From Microbacteriaceae bacterium (lineage in GTDB: Bacteria; Actinomycetota; Actinomycetes; Actinomycetales; Microbacteriaceae), in assembly GCA_947486475.1 (NCBI GenBank), contig CANKTR010000009.1, positions 1-30,903 on the forward strand: a DNA stretch of 30,903 bases, in the 5' to 3' direction. Position 1 is the first letter of the stretch. The number at the start of each line of letters is the position of its first letter. Below, in pieces: positions 6,615 through 15,904 of this stretch. A program made the translations under genes and the position numbers. The notes beneath the pieces were generated by a model. The model was given only the letters and a program-made list of their open reading frames with translations, did no database searches and had not been told where the DNA came from.

Positions 6615-8114
6615 ATGGCTTTACTGTCACGTAAGCCGAAAGCCGCGAAGGTCGCGGCACCGAAAGTAACACCGACCACAAAGGTCAAGGCCGTCACCAA
6701 ACCTGCTGAGGGGAAAGTCCTTTCCCACCGGGAGGTCATGAAAGACCCGTTACAGAAGATGGCGAAAGACCACCTCTGGATGCACTTCGCCCGCCAATCG
6801 GGAATGGAATCCGGCAAGGGCGTTCCGATCATCACCAAGGGTGAAGGTCACCACATCTGGGATTCCAGCGGCAAGAAATACATCGACGGCCTCTCGGGGC
6901 TCTTCGTTGTCAATGCCGGTCACGGTCGTAAGCGTTTGGCGCAGGCCGCCGCAAAGCAGGCCGAGGAACTCGCGTTCTTCCCACTGTGGAGCTACGCGCA
7001 CCCCTCGGCGATTGAACTCGCTGACCGCCTCGCGGACTACGCACCGGGCGACCTCAACCGTGTCTTTTATTCGACCGGCGGTGGCGAAGCAGTCGAGACA
7101 GCGTGGAAGTTGGCCAAGCAGTACTGGAAACTCATGGGTCAACCCATGAAAACCAAGGTCATCGCGCGCAACATCGCGTACCACGGCACCCCACAGGGCG
7201 CACTCGCGATTACGGGACTCCCCGGAATCAAGGCGGCATTCGAGCCTCTCGTCCCCGGTGCGTTCCACGTTCCGAACACGAACATTTATCGGGCCAAAGA
7301 ACAGGGCTACCACGGACCCGAGACCGAAGAAGATTTTGGGCTCTGGGCCGCCGACGAGATCGAACGCATGATTCAGATGGAAGGCCCCGATACCATCGCG
7401 GCCGTGTTCCTCGAGCCGGTGCAGAACGCGGGTGGTTGTTTCCCACCCCAGGCCGGTTACTTCAAACGCGTTCGCGAGATCTGCGACCAGTACGACGTCC
7501 TCATGGTGTCGGACGAGGTCATTTGCGCGTTCGGTCGTATCGGCGAGATGTTCGCCTGTAACGCCTACGGCTACGTCCCCGACATGATTACGTGTGCCAA
7601 GGCGATGACCTCGGGTTATTCACCCATCGGCGCAACGATCATCTCGGACCGCATCTACGAGCCCTTCAAGCACGGAACAACCGCGTTTTACCACGGCTAC
7701 ACCTTCGGTGGACACCCGGTTTCGGCCGCTGTCGCGATGGAGAACCTCGATATCTTCGAAGAAGAGGACCTCAACGGGAACGTCCGTCGGAACGCCCCCG
7801 CGTTCAAGTCCACGCTCGAGAAGTTGAAGGACATCTCAATCGTCGGTGACGTCCGCGGTGCCGGGTACTTCTACGGCATCGAGCTCGTCAAGGACCAGGT
7901 CACCAAGGAAACCTTCAACGACAAAGAAGCCGAGCGACTCTTGCGCGGCTACCTGTCGCAGGCCCTCTACTCCGCCGGGCTGTATTGCCGTGCGGACGAC
8001 CGAGGAGACCCCGTCATCCAACTCGCCCCGCCGCTCACGATCGGCCAGCCCGAGTTCGACGAGATCGAGCAGATCCTCCGCGAGGTTCTGGTCGGCGCGA
8101 CGAAGCTCCTCTAG
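6615..8114 (+). CDS. class III PLP-dependent aminotransferase, probable putrescine/diamine aminotransferase
   Basis: 499 aa from the ATG at 6615, which has GGGAG nine bases upstream; a TTG three codons earlier is less likely. The fold-type I core is complete: GGGEA for phosphate contact (155-159), Asp300 in SDEVI binding the pyridine nitrogen, and the Schiff-base Lys329 in CAKAMTSGYSP. The sequence resembles the SpuC-type putrescine or beta-alanine:pyruvate transaminases common in actinobacterial polyamine clusters. The first 40 or so residues are an unusual Lys/Ala/Pro/Thr-rich tail before the conserved segment LWMHFARQSG. An internal ATG at 6738, after GGAGG, would remove it. The gene ends 2 bases before the FAD oxidoreductase, so the two are co-translated. 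Amino donor and acceptor are inferred from context. Confidence 0.88.
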   Translation: MALLSRKPKAAKVAAPKVTPTTKVKAVTKPAEGKVLSHREVMKDPLQKMAKDHLWMHFARQSGMESGKGVPIITKGEGHHIWDSSGKKYIDGLSGLFVVNAGHGRKRLAQAAAKQAEELAFFPLWSYAHPSAIELADRLADYAPGDLNRVFYSTGGGEAVETAWKLAKQYWKLMGQPMKTKVIARNIAYHGTPQGALAITGLPGIKAAFEPLVPGAFHVPNTNIYRAKEQGYHGPETEEDFGLWAADEIERMIQMEGPDTIAAVFLEPVQNAGGCFPPQAGYFKRVREICDQYDVLMVSDEVICAFGRIGEMFACNAYGYVPDMITCAKAMTSGYSPIGATIISDRIYEPFKHGTTAFYHGYTFGGHPVSAAVAMENLDIFEEEDLNGNVRRNAPAFKSTLEKLKDISIVGDVRGAGYFYGIELVKDQVTKETFNDKEAERLLRGYLSQALYSAGLYCRADDRGDPVIQLAPPLTIGQPEFDEIEQILREVLVGATKLL

Positions 8115-8116
8115 CA

Positions 8117-9463
8117 ATGGAATCCGTCTCGTTTTGGCACGAGGCGGTCGACCTATCCCCACGACCAGCCCTCGACGGTGATGCGACAGTAGATGTCGCC
8201 ATCGTCGGGGCCGGTCTGACGGGTTTGTGGACCGCGTACTATCTCCAGAAGCGCAATCCGGCTCTGTCCATCATGTTGATTGACAAGAATGTCGCCGGGT
8301 TTGGCGCGAGCGGGCGAAACGGGGGCTGGGCGAGTGCCCTGTTCCCGCAGACGACCGCGTCGTTGGTCAAGCGATACGGGTTCGGCCGGGCCAAAGCTCT
8401 CCGGGATGCGATGGTCGATTCCATCAGCGAGATCGGACGCGTTGTCTCAGCCGAAAAAATCGACTGCGACTGGGTGCACAAGGGAACCATCATCTTCGCG
8501 CGAAGCGCACTACAGGAACGCGAACTCCGAGCAGAGGTCGCCGATACTGAAGCCCTCGGCATTGACCACTTGGAGTGGTGGGGTGCTGAGCGAGTCGCTG
8601 CTGGTGACGCCCGCGGAGCAACGTTCACGCCCGACTGCGCGCGACTACATCCCGCCAAACTCGTCAATCAACTAGCGAAACTCGTCGAATCCCGCGGCGC
8701 TCGAATCGTCGAGCACACCACCGTAACGGCGTGGAAAAAGGGCTCGGTCGAAACGGACCGAGGAACCGTTCGCGCGAAGCACATCATCAACGCGACCGAA
8801 GGCTACGGCGCGACCATCAAACAAACGCACCGTCGCATACTTCCGCTGTATTCGCTCATGATCGCGACGGCACCGCTCCCCGAGAAGATCTGGACCGAAC
8901 TCAAAATCGAACACGGTCACACCTTTTCGGATGGGCGACACCTCGTCATCTACGGTCAGCGCACCGCGGACAACCGGTTCGCGTTCGGCGGTCGAGGAGC
9001 CCGTTACCACTGGGGCTCGTCAATCAAACCCGAGTACGACCGAGTGGACGGCGTGTTCACCCATCTGACCCAGACTCTTCGTGAGATGTTCCCCCAGGTC
9101 GCCGACCAGATCACGGTCACCCACAGCTGGGGCGGTCCGCTCGGCGTCCCCCGTGACTGGCACGCGACGGTCAACTACGACCCGGCCACAGGTCTGGGCG
9201 GTGCCGGCGGATACGTCGGCGACGGACTGTCGACGACCAACCTCGCCGGTCGAACACTCGCCGACCTCATCACGGGGACACCGAGTGACCTCACGCAGCT
9301 TCCCTGGGTGAATCATCGCTCTCCGTCGTGGGAACCGGAACCGCTCCGTTTCGTCGGCGCCAACGCGGGACTCGTCGGAATGACGATTGCGGACGAGGAA
9401 GAAAAGATGACGGGACGGCCCTCGATTGTCGCACGGTTGCTTGCGCCTCTGACGGGACACTAG
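8117..9463 (+). CDS. FAD-dependent amine oxidoreductase, PuuB-like (DAO family)
   Basis: 448 aa. The N-terminus has a dinucleotide-binding motif (VAIVGAGLTGLWTAYYL, near residues 25-41), an acidic residue for FAD ribose (IDKN) and then GFGASGRNGGW, the hallmark of the DAO/gamma-glutamylputrescine oxidase group. Near the C-terminus GAGGYVGDGLSTTNLAGR matches the second FAD contact. Such enzymes oxidise a C-N bond in substrates such as gamma-glutamylputrescine or N-methyl amines. No gamma-glutamylputrescine synthetase (puuA) is in the window, so the substrate is open. The start at 8117, two bases after the aminotransferase stop, is chosen because the protein then begins at the family N-terminus; the longer open frame upstream is out-of-frame aminotransferase sequence. 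The pair is almost certainly one operon. Confidence 0.88.
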   Translation: MESVSFWHEAVDLSPRPALDGDATVDVAIVGAGLTGLWTAYYLQKRNPALSIMLIDKNVAGFGASGRNGGWASALFPQTTASLVKRYGFGRAKALRDAMVDSISEIGRVVSAEKIDCDWVHKGTIIFARSALQERELRAEVADTEALGIDHLEWWGAERVAAGDARGATFTPDCARLHPAKLVNQLAKLVESRGARIVEHTTVTAWKKGSVETDRGTVRAKHIINATEGYGATIKQTHRRILPLYSLMIATAPLPEKIWTELKIEHGHTFSDGRHLVIYGQRTADNRFAFGGRGARYHWGSSIKPEYDRVDGVFTHLTQTLREMFPQVADQITVTHSWGGPLGVPRDWHATVNYDPATGLGGAGGYVGDGLSTTNLAGRTLADLITGTPSDLTQLPWVNHRSPSWEPEPLRFVGANAGLVGMTIADEEEKMTGRPSIVARLLAPLTGH

Positions 9464-9467
9464 CCAA

Positions 9468-9473
9468 TAACCT
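9468..9473 (+). promoter_or_regulatory. candidate -10 box before the HEALH-motif gene (leaderless)
   Basis: TAACCT ends exactly 6 bases before the GTG at 9480, right after the FAD oxidoreductase stop. Transcription would begin at the start codon. The GAAGGG between box and GTG touches the start and is badly placed for a ribosome binding site. No good -35 is seen, so read-through from the upstream operon is an alternative. Confidence 0.35.
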
Positions 9474-9479
9474 GAAGGG

Positions 9480-10517
9480 GTGAGCCGACTTCTCGTCCCC
9501 GGATTGGGACGGCGCATCGGCATCATCGTCGCTGTCGTCGCACTCGCGTCACAACTGGGGCTGATTGCGCTCTCCGCCTGGGGGGTCAGCAATGTCGCGA
9601 TGATTAGAGACTGGCTCGTCGTCGGAAAAGTCGCGGGGTCCGCCCAACTCGACGCCTACATCGCCGGAGCGGGGTTGTCCGCTTCGGGTAGTTTCTATCT
9701 GCTGGCGGCCAAACCAACCCTTCACACTCCCGAAACATTCGATGACGCGTGTCCCGTTCGTGAGGCGGGAATCGCGGCGTTGGGTTGCTATTCGACCGAG
9801 ACCGACACCATCCACCTGCTCGATGTCGCCGATGACACGTTCACGACACTCAAGCCGGTGGTGGCGGCTCACGAAGCGCTGCACGCGATCTGGGCTCGCT
9901 TTGATTCGCAGGAGCGTGTGTCCGTTGCCGCCGAGGTCGAAAAATCTTTTGCGAGCGTCTTGGATCCGGCAATGCTCAGCCGGCTCGCTCCGTACGAAGC
10001 GTTATTGCCGTCGCAACGTGACGGCGAACTGTTCGCGATCCTCGGAACCGAATCGGGCACGGTAACCCCCGCGCTCGAGGCGGTCTACTCGCGATATTTT
10101 GACGATCGACAGGCCTGCGTCCGACTCGCGGCTTCCTCGGCCAACGTGATCACCGAAATCGCCAGCAGCATCGAATCGATTGGAAACCAGATTCGGTCGG
10201 TCGAGGACGCGGTGTTGACGGCGACCGCGTCGTACTCGTTGGAACGTCGAGCGCTCAAACGCGACATCACGACGTTCAATCGACGAGCGGACACCCCCGG
10301 CCATTTTGCGTCGTCGTCGACGTTCACACGCGAACGGTCCGAATTGGCGAATCGAACCGCGCGGCTGGAACGGTCGCGCCGCGCTCTGAACACACTCATC
10401 GAGGAATACAACGCACTCGTCGCGCAGATTTCGATTCTCAATACGCGGGCGATGACCGTGAACACCGCGCTGGGGATCGATGCGAGCGCGATGGTTACGA
10501 TTCCGGCAGAACCCTGA
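9480..10517 (+). CDS. membrane-anchored protein with HEALH metallopeptidase-like motif and coiled coil
   Basis: 345 aa, not assigned to a named family. Visible parts are a basic N-terminus and one hydrophobic segment (about 13-36) acting as uncleaved anchor; an extracytoplasmic domain with two cysteines (Cys91 and Cys103) that could form a disulfide; HEALH at 131-135, which fits the zinc-binding HExxH pattern and is followed by acidic residues that could supply a third ligand; and a C-terminal region (about 215-335) rich in Glu, Arg, Leu and Ala, likely coiled coil. A zinc peptidase that trims an envelope or secreted partner is possible but unproven. The GTG start places the anchor at the very N-terminus. 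The last 23 bases overlap the convergent aldo/keto reductase gene. Confidence 0.7.
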   Translation: MSRLLVPGLGRRIGIIVAVVALASQLGLIALSAWGVSNVAMIRDWLVVGKVAGSAQLDAYIAGAGLSASGSFYLLAAKPTLHTPETFDDACPVREAGIAALGCYSTETDTIHLLDVADDTFTTLKPVVAAHEALHAIWARFDSQERVSVAAEVEKSFASVLDPAMLSRLAPYEALLPSQRDGELFAILGTESGTVTPALEAVYSRYFDDRQACVRLAASSANVITEIASSIESIGNQIRSVEDAVLTATASYSLERRALKRDITTFNRRADTPGHFASSSTFTRERSELANRTARLERSRRALNTLIEEYNALVAQISILNTRAMTVNTALGIDASAMVTIPAEP

Positions 10518-11481
10518 CCCTTGCAGGAAACATCTTGGCGATTTCGGTGAATTCACTCCGAGAGGGGCTCCATGAGATCGCGGCGTCCGCGTTCTGTCGA
10601 ACTTGCGCGGGTGTGGTCGCTCCGGCAATGACGCTTGACATGCCGGGAATCGCCAGCATCCACCCGACGGTCGCTTCCAACATGGTGATGCGATGTTTGT
10701 CGCAGAACCGAGCGAATTTCTCCATGGCGTCCCACGGCGCATCCTCGAGAAGGTGTTGGCGAATCCGCATGATTCGCGAGTCCGCGGGTCCGCCTTGCCG
10801 AGTGAACTTCCCCGTGAAGAGTCCGTTGTGTAGAGGGAAAAACGGCAGAAAGCCCAGTCCCATGTCGACCGCGGCCGGGATCATCTCGGACTCCGCGTCT
10901 CGCGCGAGCAGGTTGTGTTCGTTTTGCGCTGACTCAAAACCAGCGAGCCCGAGTCGTTTCGCGACCGAGTGTGCTCGACGGGCTTGTTCGACGGTGTAGT
11001 TCGAGTGCCCGATGTGACGCACTTTACCCTCCGCCATGAGTTCGTTCAGAGCCTCAAGGGTCTCTTCAACCGGTACGCGAGGGTCCGGTGTGTGGTGTTG
11101 GTACAAATCGAGAAAGTCGGTCTGGAGCCGGTCGAGCGTCTGGTCGATTGCGGCGCGAATATAGGCACGGGATCCGCCTGGACCGATCGTGCTGAGGGGG
11201 CTGTCCATTTCGACGTGGCCAAACTTCGATGCCAGAATCATCGATTTTCTATACTGTGCCACCGACGGGCCCATGAGCCGTTCCGATAAACCGTATCCCG
11301 CTCCGTATACGTCCGCGGTGTCGAAAAAAGTGATACCCGAGTCGATCGCAGCATCCATCACGTCGGTGGTTCCACCCTCCGTGAATGTGGGTGTATCCGG
11401 TCGGCCAAAATTGTTGCAACCGAGACCCACCGCGGAAATGAGGAGACCCGAGTGTCCCAGATATCGAATTGGAATGTGCAC
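10495..11481 (-). CDS. aldo/keto reductase
   Basis: 328 aa, normal length for the AKR superfamily. An NADPH-dependent TIM barrel that reduces aldehydes or ketones. The catalytic tetrad is visible: Asp54, Tyr59 (FFDTADVYG), Lys86 (ASKFGH) and a His at 129-130 (YQHHTPD). Cofactor-binding sequence near the C-terminus (IAGATTPAQVRQN, SPSRSE) is also family-like. The subgroup is the one annotated as L-glyceraldehyde or general stress reductases; the natural substrate is unknown. The start is a GTG immediately preceded by TAGGA. It is divergent from ogt across 94 bases and its end overlaps the preceding plus-strand gene by 23 bases. Confidence 0.9.
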   Translation of the reverse strand: MHIPIRYLGHSGLLISAVGLGCNNFGRPDTPTFTEGGTTDVMDAAIDSGITFFDTADVYGAGYGLSERLMGPSVAQYRKSMILASKFGHVEMDSPLSTIGPGGSRAYIRAAIDQTLDRLQTDFLDLYQHHTPDPRVPVEETLEALNELMAEGKVRHIGHSNYTVEQARRAHSVAKRLGLAGFESAQNEHNLLARDAESEMIPAAVDMGLGFLPFFPLHNGLFTGKFTRQGGPADSRIMRIRQHLLEDAPWDAMEKFARFCDKHRITMLEATVGWMLAIPGMSSVIAGATTPAQVRQNADAAISWSPSRSEFTEIAKMFPARVRVLPES

Positions 11482-11526
11482 TCCTACGACTTTTCCCGAA
11501 GGTGATTACTGACGCATTTACTAACA

Positions 11527-11535
11527 TGCTATAAC
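11527..11535 (+). promoter_or_regulatory. candidate extended -10 promoter upstream of ogt
   Basis: TGC followed by TATAAC (11530-11535) resembles an extended -10 element and would give a leader of about 34 bases. It may be an alternative to the closer TAGCCT box before the ogt start. The -35 is poor (TTACTG at 18 bases). Confidence 0.35.
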
Positions 11536-11563
11536 ATCGTTTCCCGTTTTTCCCGTCGCGTTG

Positions 11564-11569
11564 TAGCCT
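11564..11569 (+). promoter_or_regulatory. candidate -10 box of ogt (leaderless)
   Basis: TAGCCT ends 6 bases before the ATG at 11576, and there is no ribosome binding site between them. This matches the spacing seen at other gene heads in the window. The -35 position has only TTCCCG. Confidence 0.4.
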
Positions 11570-11575
11570 CGTGCC

Positions 11576-12067
11576 ATGACCGAATTTGATTCCCTCGTCC
11601 GAGTAAACAGTCCGATTGGACGCCTCGAAATCACCGCACGTGCGGGCACAATTGTCGGCCTCGACATCGAATCGAACGGTCGTTTACCGCGGGAAACCCA
11701 CTCCGAAAAGAAATCCCCGGTCCTCGCAACGGCGTCCACTCAGCTCGCCGAATACTTCGCGGGTAAACGCCAAAAATTCGATGTGCCCGTCGATCTTTCC
11801 GGAACACCGTTTCAACAGTCGGTGTGGCAGACGCTTGCGGAAATCCCTTTCGGTCAGGTGCGGTCCTACGGCGACGTCGGCATGAGCACCGGTCGCCGGG
11901 CCGCCGGTCGAGCGGTGGGTGGTGCGGTGGGCGCAAACCCCATTCCGATCATTGTGCCGTGCCACCGGGTGTTGGGCAGTGACGGGCGAATCACGGGCTA
12001 CTCGGGTGGCAACGGCATCCCCACCAAGGTCTGGCTGCTCGACCACGAAGGAATCGCCCACCGGTGA
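11576..12067 (+). CDS. ogt: methylated-DNA--protein-cysteine methyltransferase
   Basis: 163 aa. Suicide repair protein that moves the methyl group of O6-methylguanine (and O4-methylthymine) onto its own cysteine. The active-site motif IVPCHRV has the acceptor Cys129, and the helix-turn-helix DNA-binding part (about 78-113, with TPFQQSVW and RAAGRAVGGA carrying the arginine finger) is complete. It is a stand-alone Ogt/AGT form without the Ada regulatory domain. The stop overlaps the next gene's start (GTGA), so ogt and tag are translationally coupled, a sensible pairing of two alkylation-repair activities. Confidence 0.95.
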   Translation: MTEFDSLVRVNSPIGRLEITARAGTIVGLDIESNGRLPRETHSEKKSPVLATASTQLAEYFAGKRQKFDVPVDLSGTPFQQSVWQTLAEIPFGQVRSYGDVGMSTGRRAAGRAVGGAVGANPIPIIVPCHRVLGSDGRITGYSGGNGIPTKVWLLDHEGIAHR

Positions 12068-12651
12068 CGGCGCTTCGGGTCGGAGCCGACGGTGTTGCAC
12101 GCTGTTGGTGGTGCGGCGACGACCCCCTCTACGTCGACTACCACGACACCGAATGGGGTGTCCCGATTCGTGGCGACCGAGAGATGTTCGAACGCCTCGT
12201 GCTCGAAGCGTTTCAATCGGGTCTGTCCTGGATCACCATTCTGCGCCGCCGCGAAGGGTTCCGCGCCGCGTTTGCCAACTTTGACCCGTACGTCATTGCG
12301 GATTTCGGTCAGGTCGACCGCGCTCGGCTGATGGCGGACACCGAAATCATTCGAAACAACGCCAAAATTGACGCCACCATTCATAACGCAAGCATCGTCG
12401 CGCGGATGATGGACACCGAACCGGGAGCACTCGATGACCTGATTTGGTCGCACGCGCCGAGTGGACGCCGTCCCACCATTCGCAAAATTGCCGACCTGCC
12501 GGCCGTCACGCCCGAATCAATCGCTCTGTCGAAAGCACTCAAATCGCGTGGATTCAAATTCGTCGGACCGACCACTGCGTACGCCCACATGCAGGCGGTC
12601 GGTGTGGTGAACGATCACGTGATTGGCTGCTCGTCGGTTGCCCATTCATAA
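12064..12651 (+). CDS. tag: DNA-3-methyladenine glycosylase I
   Basis: 195 aa. Excises 3-methyladenine from alkylated DNA as the first step of base excision repair. Family features: RCWWCGDDPLYVDYHDTEWG near the N-terminus with a Cys and His27 of the structural zinc site, Glu49 in LEAFQSGLSW (adenine-recognition glutamate), and VNDHVIGC near the C-terminus giving the other zinc ligands His185 and Cys189 with the usual H-x3-C spacing. The GTG at 12064 overlaps the ogt stop by four bases. The downstream neighbour is convergent, with 41 bases between and no clear terminator hairpin. Confidence 0.95.
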   Translation: MTALRVGADGVARCWWCGDDPLYVDYHDTEWGVPIRGDREMFERLVLEAFQSGLSWITILRRREGFRAAFANFDPYVIADFGQVDRARLMADTEIIRNNAKIDATIHNASIVARMMDTEPGALDDLIWSHAPSGRRPTIRKIADLPAVTPESIALSKALKSRGFKFVGPTTAYAHMQAVGVVNDHVIGCSSVAHS

Positions 12652-12692
12652 AACAGGCGGCCCAGATTGCATTACCAAGGCTGCGAAGTGGC

Positions 12693-13442
12693 TTATGCCG
12701 TCTTCTTCTTTCGATTGACAAGGACGAGCCACACGACCATCCCGACGAGAACGGCTCCGACGCCACCAGCGATGTAAAGAACGGTGTTATCCGACGGCAC
12801 CTCGACGATGATAGAAACATCCGTGTCGCTTGCCGCCAAGTTGTCGACGATTACCGTGGAGGGGTCGTCGTCGTCGATTTCGACTCCTTTGCCCTCGACA
12901 CTGACAACGTTGTTCGCAAAGTGCAGAGTCGTGTCAACCTTGAACCCCATGTTGGCCGCCATGCCAAGCGACGAGGAGTCGTCTTCGTTCGATTGCTCGG
13001 GCATCGAACCCGTGATAGTCAGCGCTCCATTTGTTACGACGGTTTTTCCGTTCGTGAGGCCGAGCAACTGGTCAACGGTGACCGCTTCGTCGAGATCCGC
13101 TTCATCAAATGCGCATTCTGCCGAGTAGTATTCGGTCGAATCGACAGTGGTTTCGCTGTATGTGCAGGCGTTGAAGAACTCACCCGCAGCAGGTGAACTT
13201 TCATCTTCTGAGGACTCGCTAATGAGTGCCTTGAAGCCTTCGAGTCCACCCAACGACGCGGAGCCACCCATTTCCGCCAGCCCATCGAACGTTTCTTTCG
13301 CCATCGACATGTCGAGACTGCCGGCAGTTACAACACCGGCCGCATCTACATCAGCAACGATGTGGATTTCGTAACAACCTGTGGTGAAGAGGGCCGTTGC
13401 GGCAATCGCTGTCGCGACAAGTGAACGTCGTATTAAATTCAT
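12693..13442 (-). CDS. LppM-like lipoprotein with C-terminal membrane helix
   Basis: 249 aa. The N-terminus is a lipoprotein signal (MNLIRRSLVA..., lipobox FTTGC, Cys23). The middle is an acidic, Ser/Asp/Glu-rich extracytoplasmic domain beginning YEIHIVADVDAAG, which resembles the mycobacterial LppM fold, and the protein ends with a hydrophobic helix (about 221-243) and a basic tail NRKKK. It would thus be held at the membrane from both ends. In mycobacteria LppM-type proteins are envelope proteins of unclear biochemical role. The gene lies 9 bases after yaaA but has no ribosome binding site and its own promoter-like sequence inside the yaaA end. Family assignment is by memory of LppM architecture and is moderately sure. 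Confidence 0.75.
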   Translation of the reverse strand: MNLIRRSLVATAIAATALFTTGCYEIHIVADVDAAGVVTAGSLDMSMAKETFDGLAEMGGSASLGGLEGFKALISESSEDESSPAAGEFFNACTYSETTVDSTEYYSAECAFDEADLDEAVTVDQLLGLTNGKTVVTNGALTITGSMPEQSNEDDSSSLGMAANMGFKVDTTLHFANNVVSVEGKGVEIDDDDPSTVIVDNLAASDTDVSIIVEVPSDNTVLYIAGGVGAVLVGMVVWLVLVNRKKKTA

Positions 13443-13448
13443 GCTCTA

Positions 13449-13477
13449 ACCCTAGACGACGAGAGTGATGGAATCAA
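13449..13477 (-). promoter_or_regulatory. promoter of the LppM-like gene (leaderless, inside yaaA)
   Basis: On the minus strand TTGATT (13477-13472), 17 bases, then TAGGGT (13454-13449), then 6 bases to the ATG at 13442. The -35 box is identical to that of the Lrp gene and the -10 spacing is the same. Transcription would begin at the ATG, independent of the ATP synthase operon upstream. Confidence 0.6.
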
Positions 13478-14186
13478 CCGTCTGCCGAACGTCGATTCCG
13501 ACGGAATCGGCCCAGTCCACGAGGTCTTTTGGGGTTGCGAGGTCGAGCGAGCCGGCCACAAGGGCAGCAACGAGCTCGCCCTTATGAACCTTGTTGAAGT
13601 GATTGAGCGCCTTGCCCCCCGACTTAGACACGACGTCGAGGTACAGCGAGGTCACGTCGGCGGGGATTGGGGCGAGGTCGCGATAACCCGCTGATCGAGC
13701 GTCCAGTACCCAGTCCCCCGCGGCCATCTCGGACAGTGCAGCCGACAGTTGACCGCCCCAGATTGACGACAGCGTGTGACCGCCGAGACGCGTGTCATAC
13801 GACAAACGGTAGTTGGGGATCTCGTCGCCCGACGAAATGATGCCCCACAACGCCGAGTGGATGAACACGTTCCGTGATGCCCATGACCGCTGTTCGGCCG
13901 TCCACAGTGGCGCGTTCGTCGCCGAATACAACACTCCCGTGTACCGGTCGATGGCGGGCATGACGGGGGCGTCGGTGAACACGTTGTTCGCCAGTTCCTC
14001 GACGGATTTCGGGCCGAGCTTCATAACACGTGCGGCTTCGACCGGATTGTCCCGACACAGGATTTCGAGAGGCACGAGCAGGTCGTGGCGCCCAGCGTCC
14101 TGCACGGGAAACGACAGGGTGAAGTGTCCCGAATGGGGTGCTCCACCCTTCACCTTCGTCTCGGACGGGGGAAGCAGGATTCGCAC
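13452..14186 (-). CDS. yaaA: peroxide-stress protein of the YaaA/DUF328 family
   Basis: 244 aa, near the usual 250. The family includes E. coli YaaA, which lowers free iron and limits Fenton damage during peroxide stress and has a DNA-binding-like fold. Family signatures are MRILLPPSETK at the start, YTGVLYSATNA, SALWGIISSGDEIPNYRLSY in the middle and KVHKGELVAALV towards the end. The GTG start (14186) follows the atpC stop with no gap (TAAGTG), so it is translated as the last gene of the ATP synthase operon. Linking a peroxide-defence protein to respiration makes sense but is inference. Confidence 0.9.
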   Translation of the reverse strand: MRILLPPSETKVKGGAPHSGHFTLSFPVQDAGRHDLLVPLEILCRDNPVEAARVMKLGPKSVEELANNVFTDAPVMPAIDRYTGVLYSATNAPLWTAEQRSWASRNVFIHSALWGIISSGDEIPNYRLSYDTRLGGHTLSSIWGGQLSAALSEMAAGDWVLDARSAGYRDLAPIPADVTSLYLDVVSKSGGKALNHFNKVHKGELVAALVAGSLDLATPKDLVDWADSVGIDVRQTVDSITLVV

Positions 14187-14447
14187 TTAGGCGACCAGTT
14201 CCGCCTGGCTGGCGACAACCATCACCGTGTTGTTCTCGACCGAGAGGAATCCGCGGTCTGCTTTCGCCAGAATCACACCACTCTCGGTGTGAATTCGAAC
14301 GTCACCTTCGGCGAGGACGCCGAGGAACGGTTCGTGCCCGGGAAGAATGCCCAACTCGCCTTCGACGGTTCGCGCGACGAGCATGCTCGCCTCACCCGCC
14401 CAGACCTCACGGTCGGCTGCGACGACCTGAACTCGGAGGGAGCCCAT
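14187..14447 (-). CDS. atpC: F1Fo ATP synthase subunit epsilon
   Basis: 86 aa, the short actinobacterial form: it has the N-terminal beta-sandwich (LRVQVVAADREVWAGEA...GILPGHEPFLGVL) but lacks the C-terminal helical hairpin that inhibits rotation in longer homologs. It sits in the central stalk with gamma. The gene starts 2 bases after the atpD stop and its own stop abuts yaaA. Confidence 0.95.
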   Translation of the reverse strand: MGSLRVQVVAADREVWAGEASMLVARTVEGELGILPGHEPFLGVLAEGDVRIHTESGVILAKADRGFLSVENNTVMVVASQAELVA

Positions 14448-14449
14448 GT

Positions 14450-15904
<1,455 letters not shown>

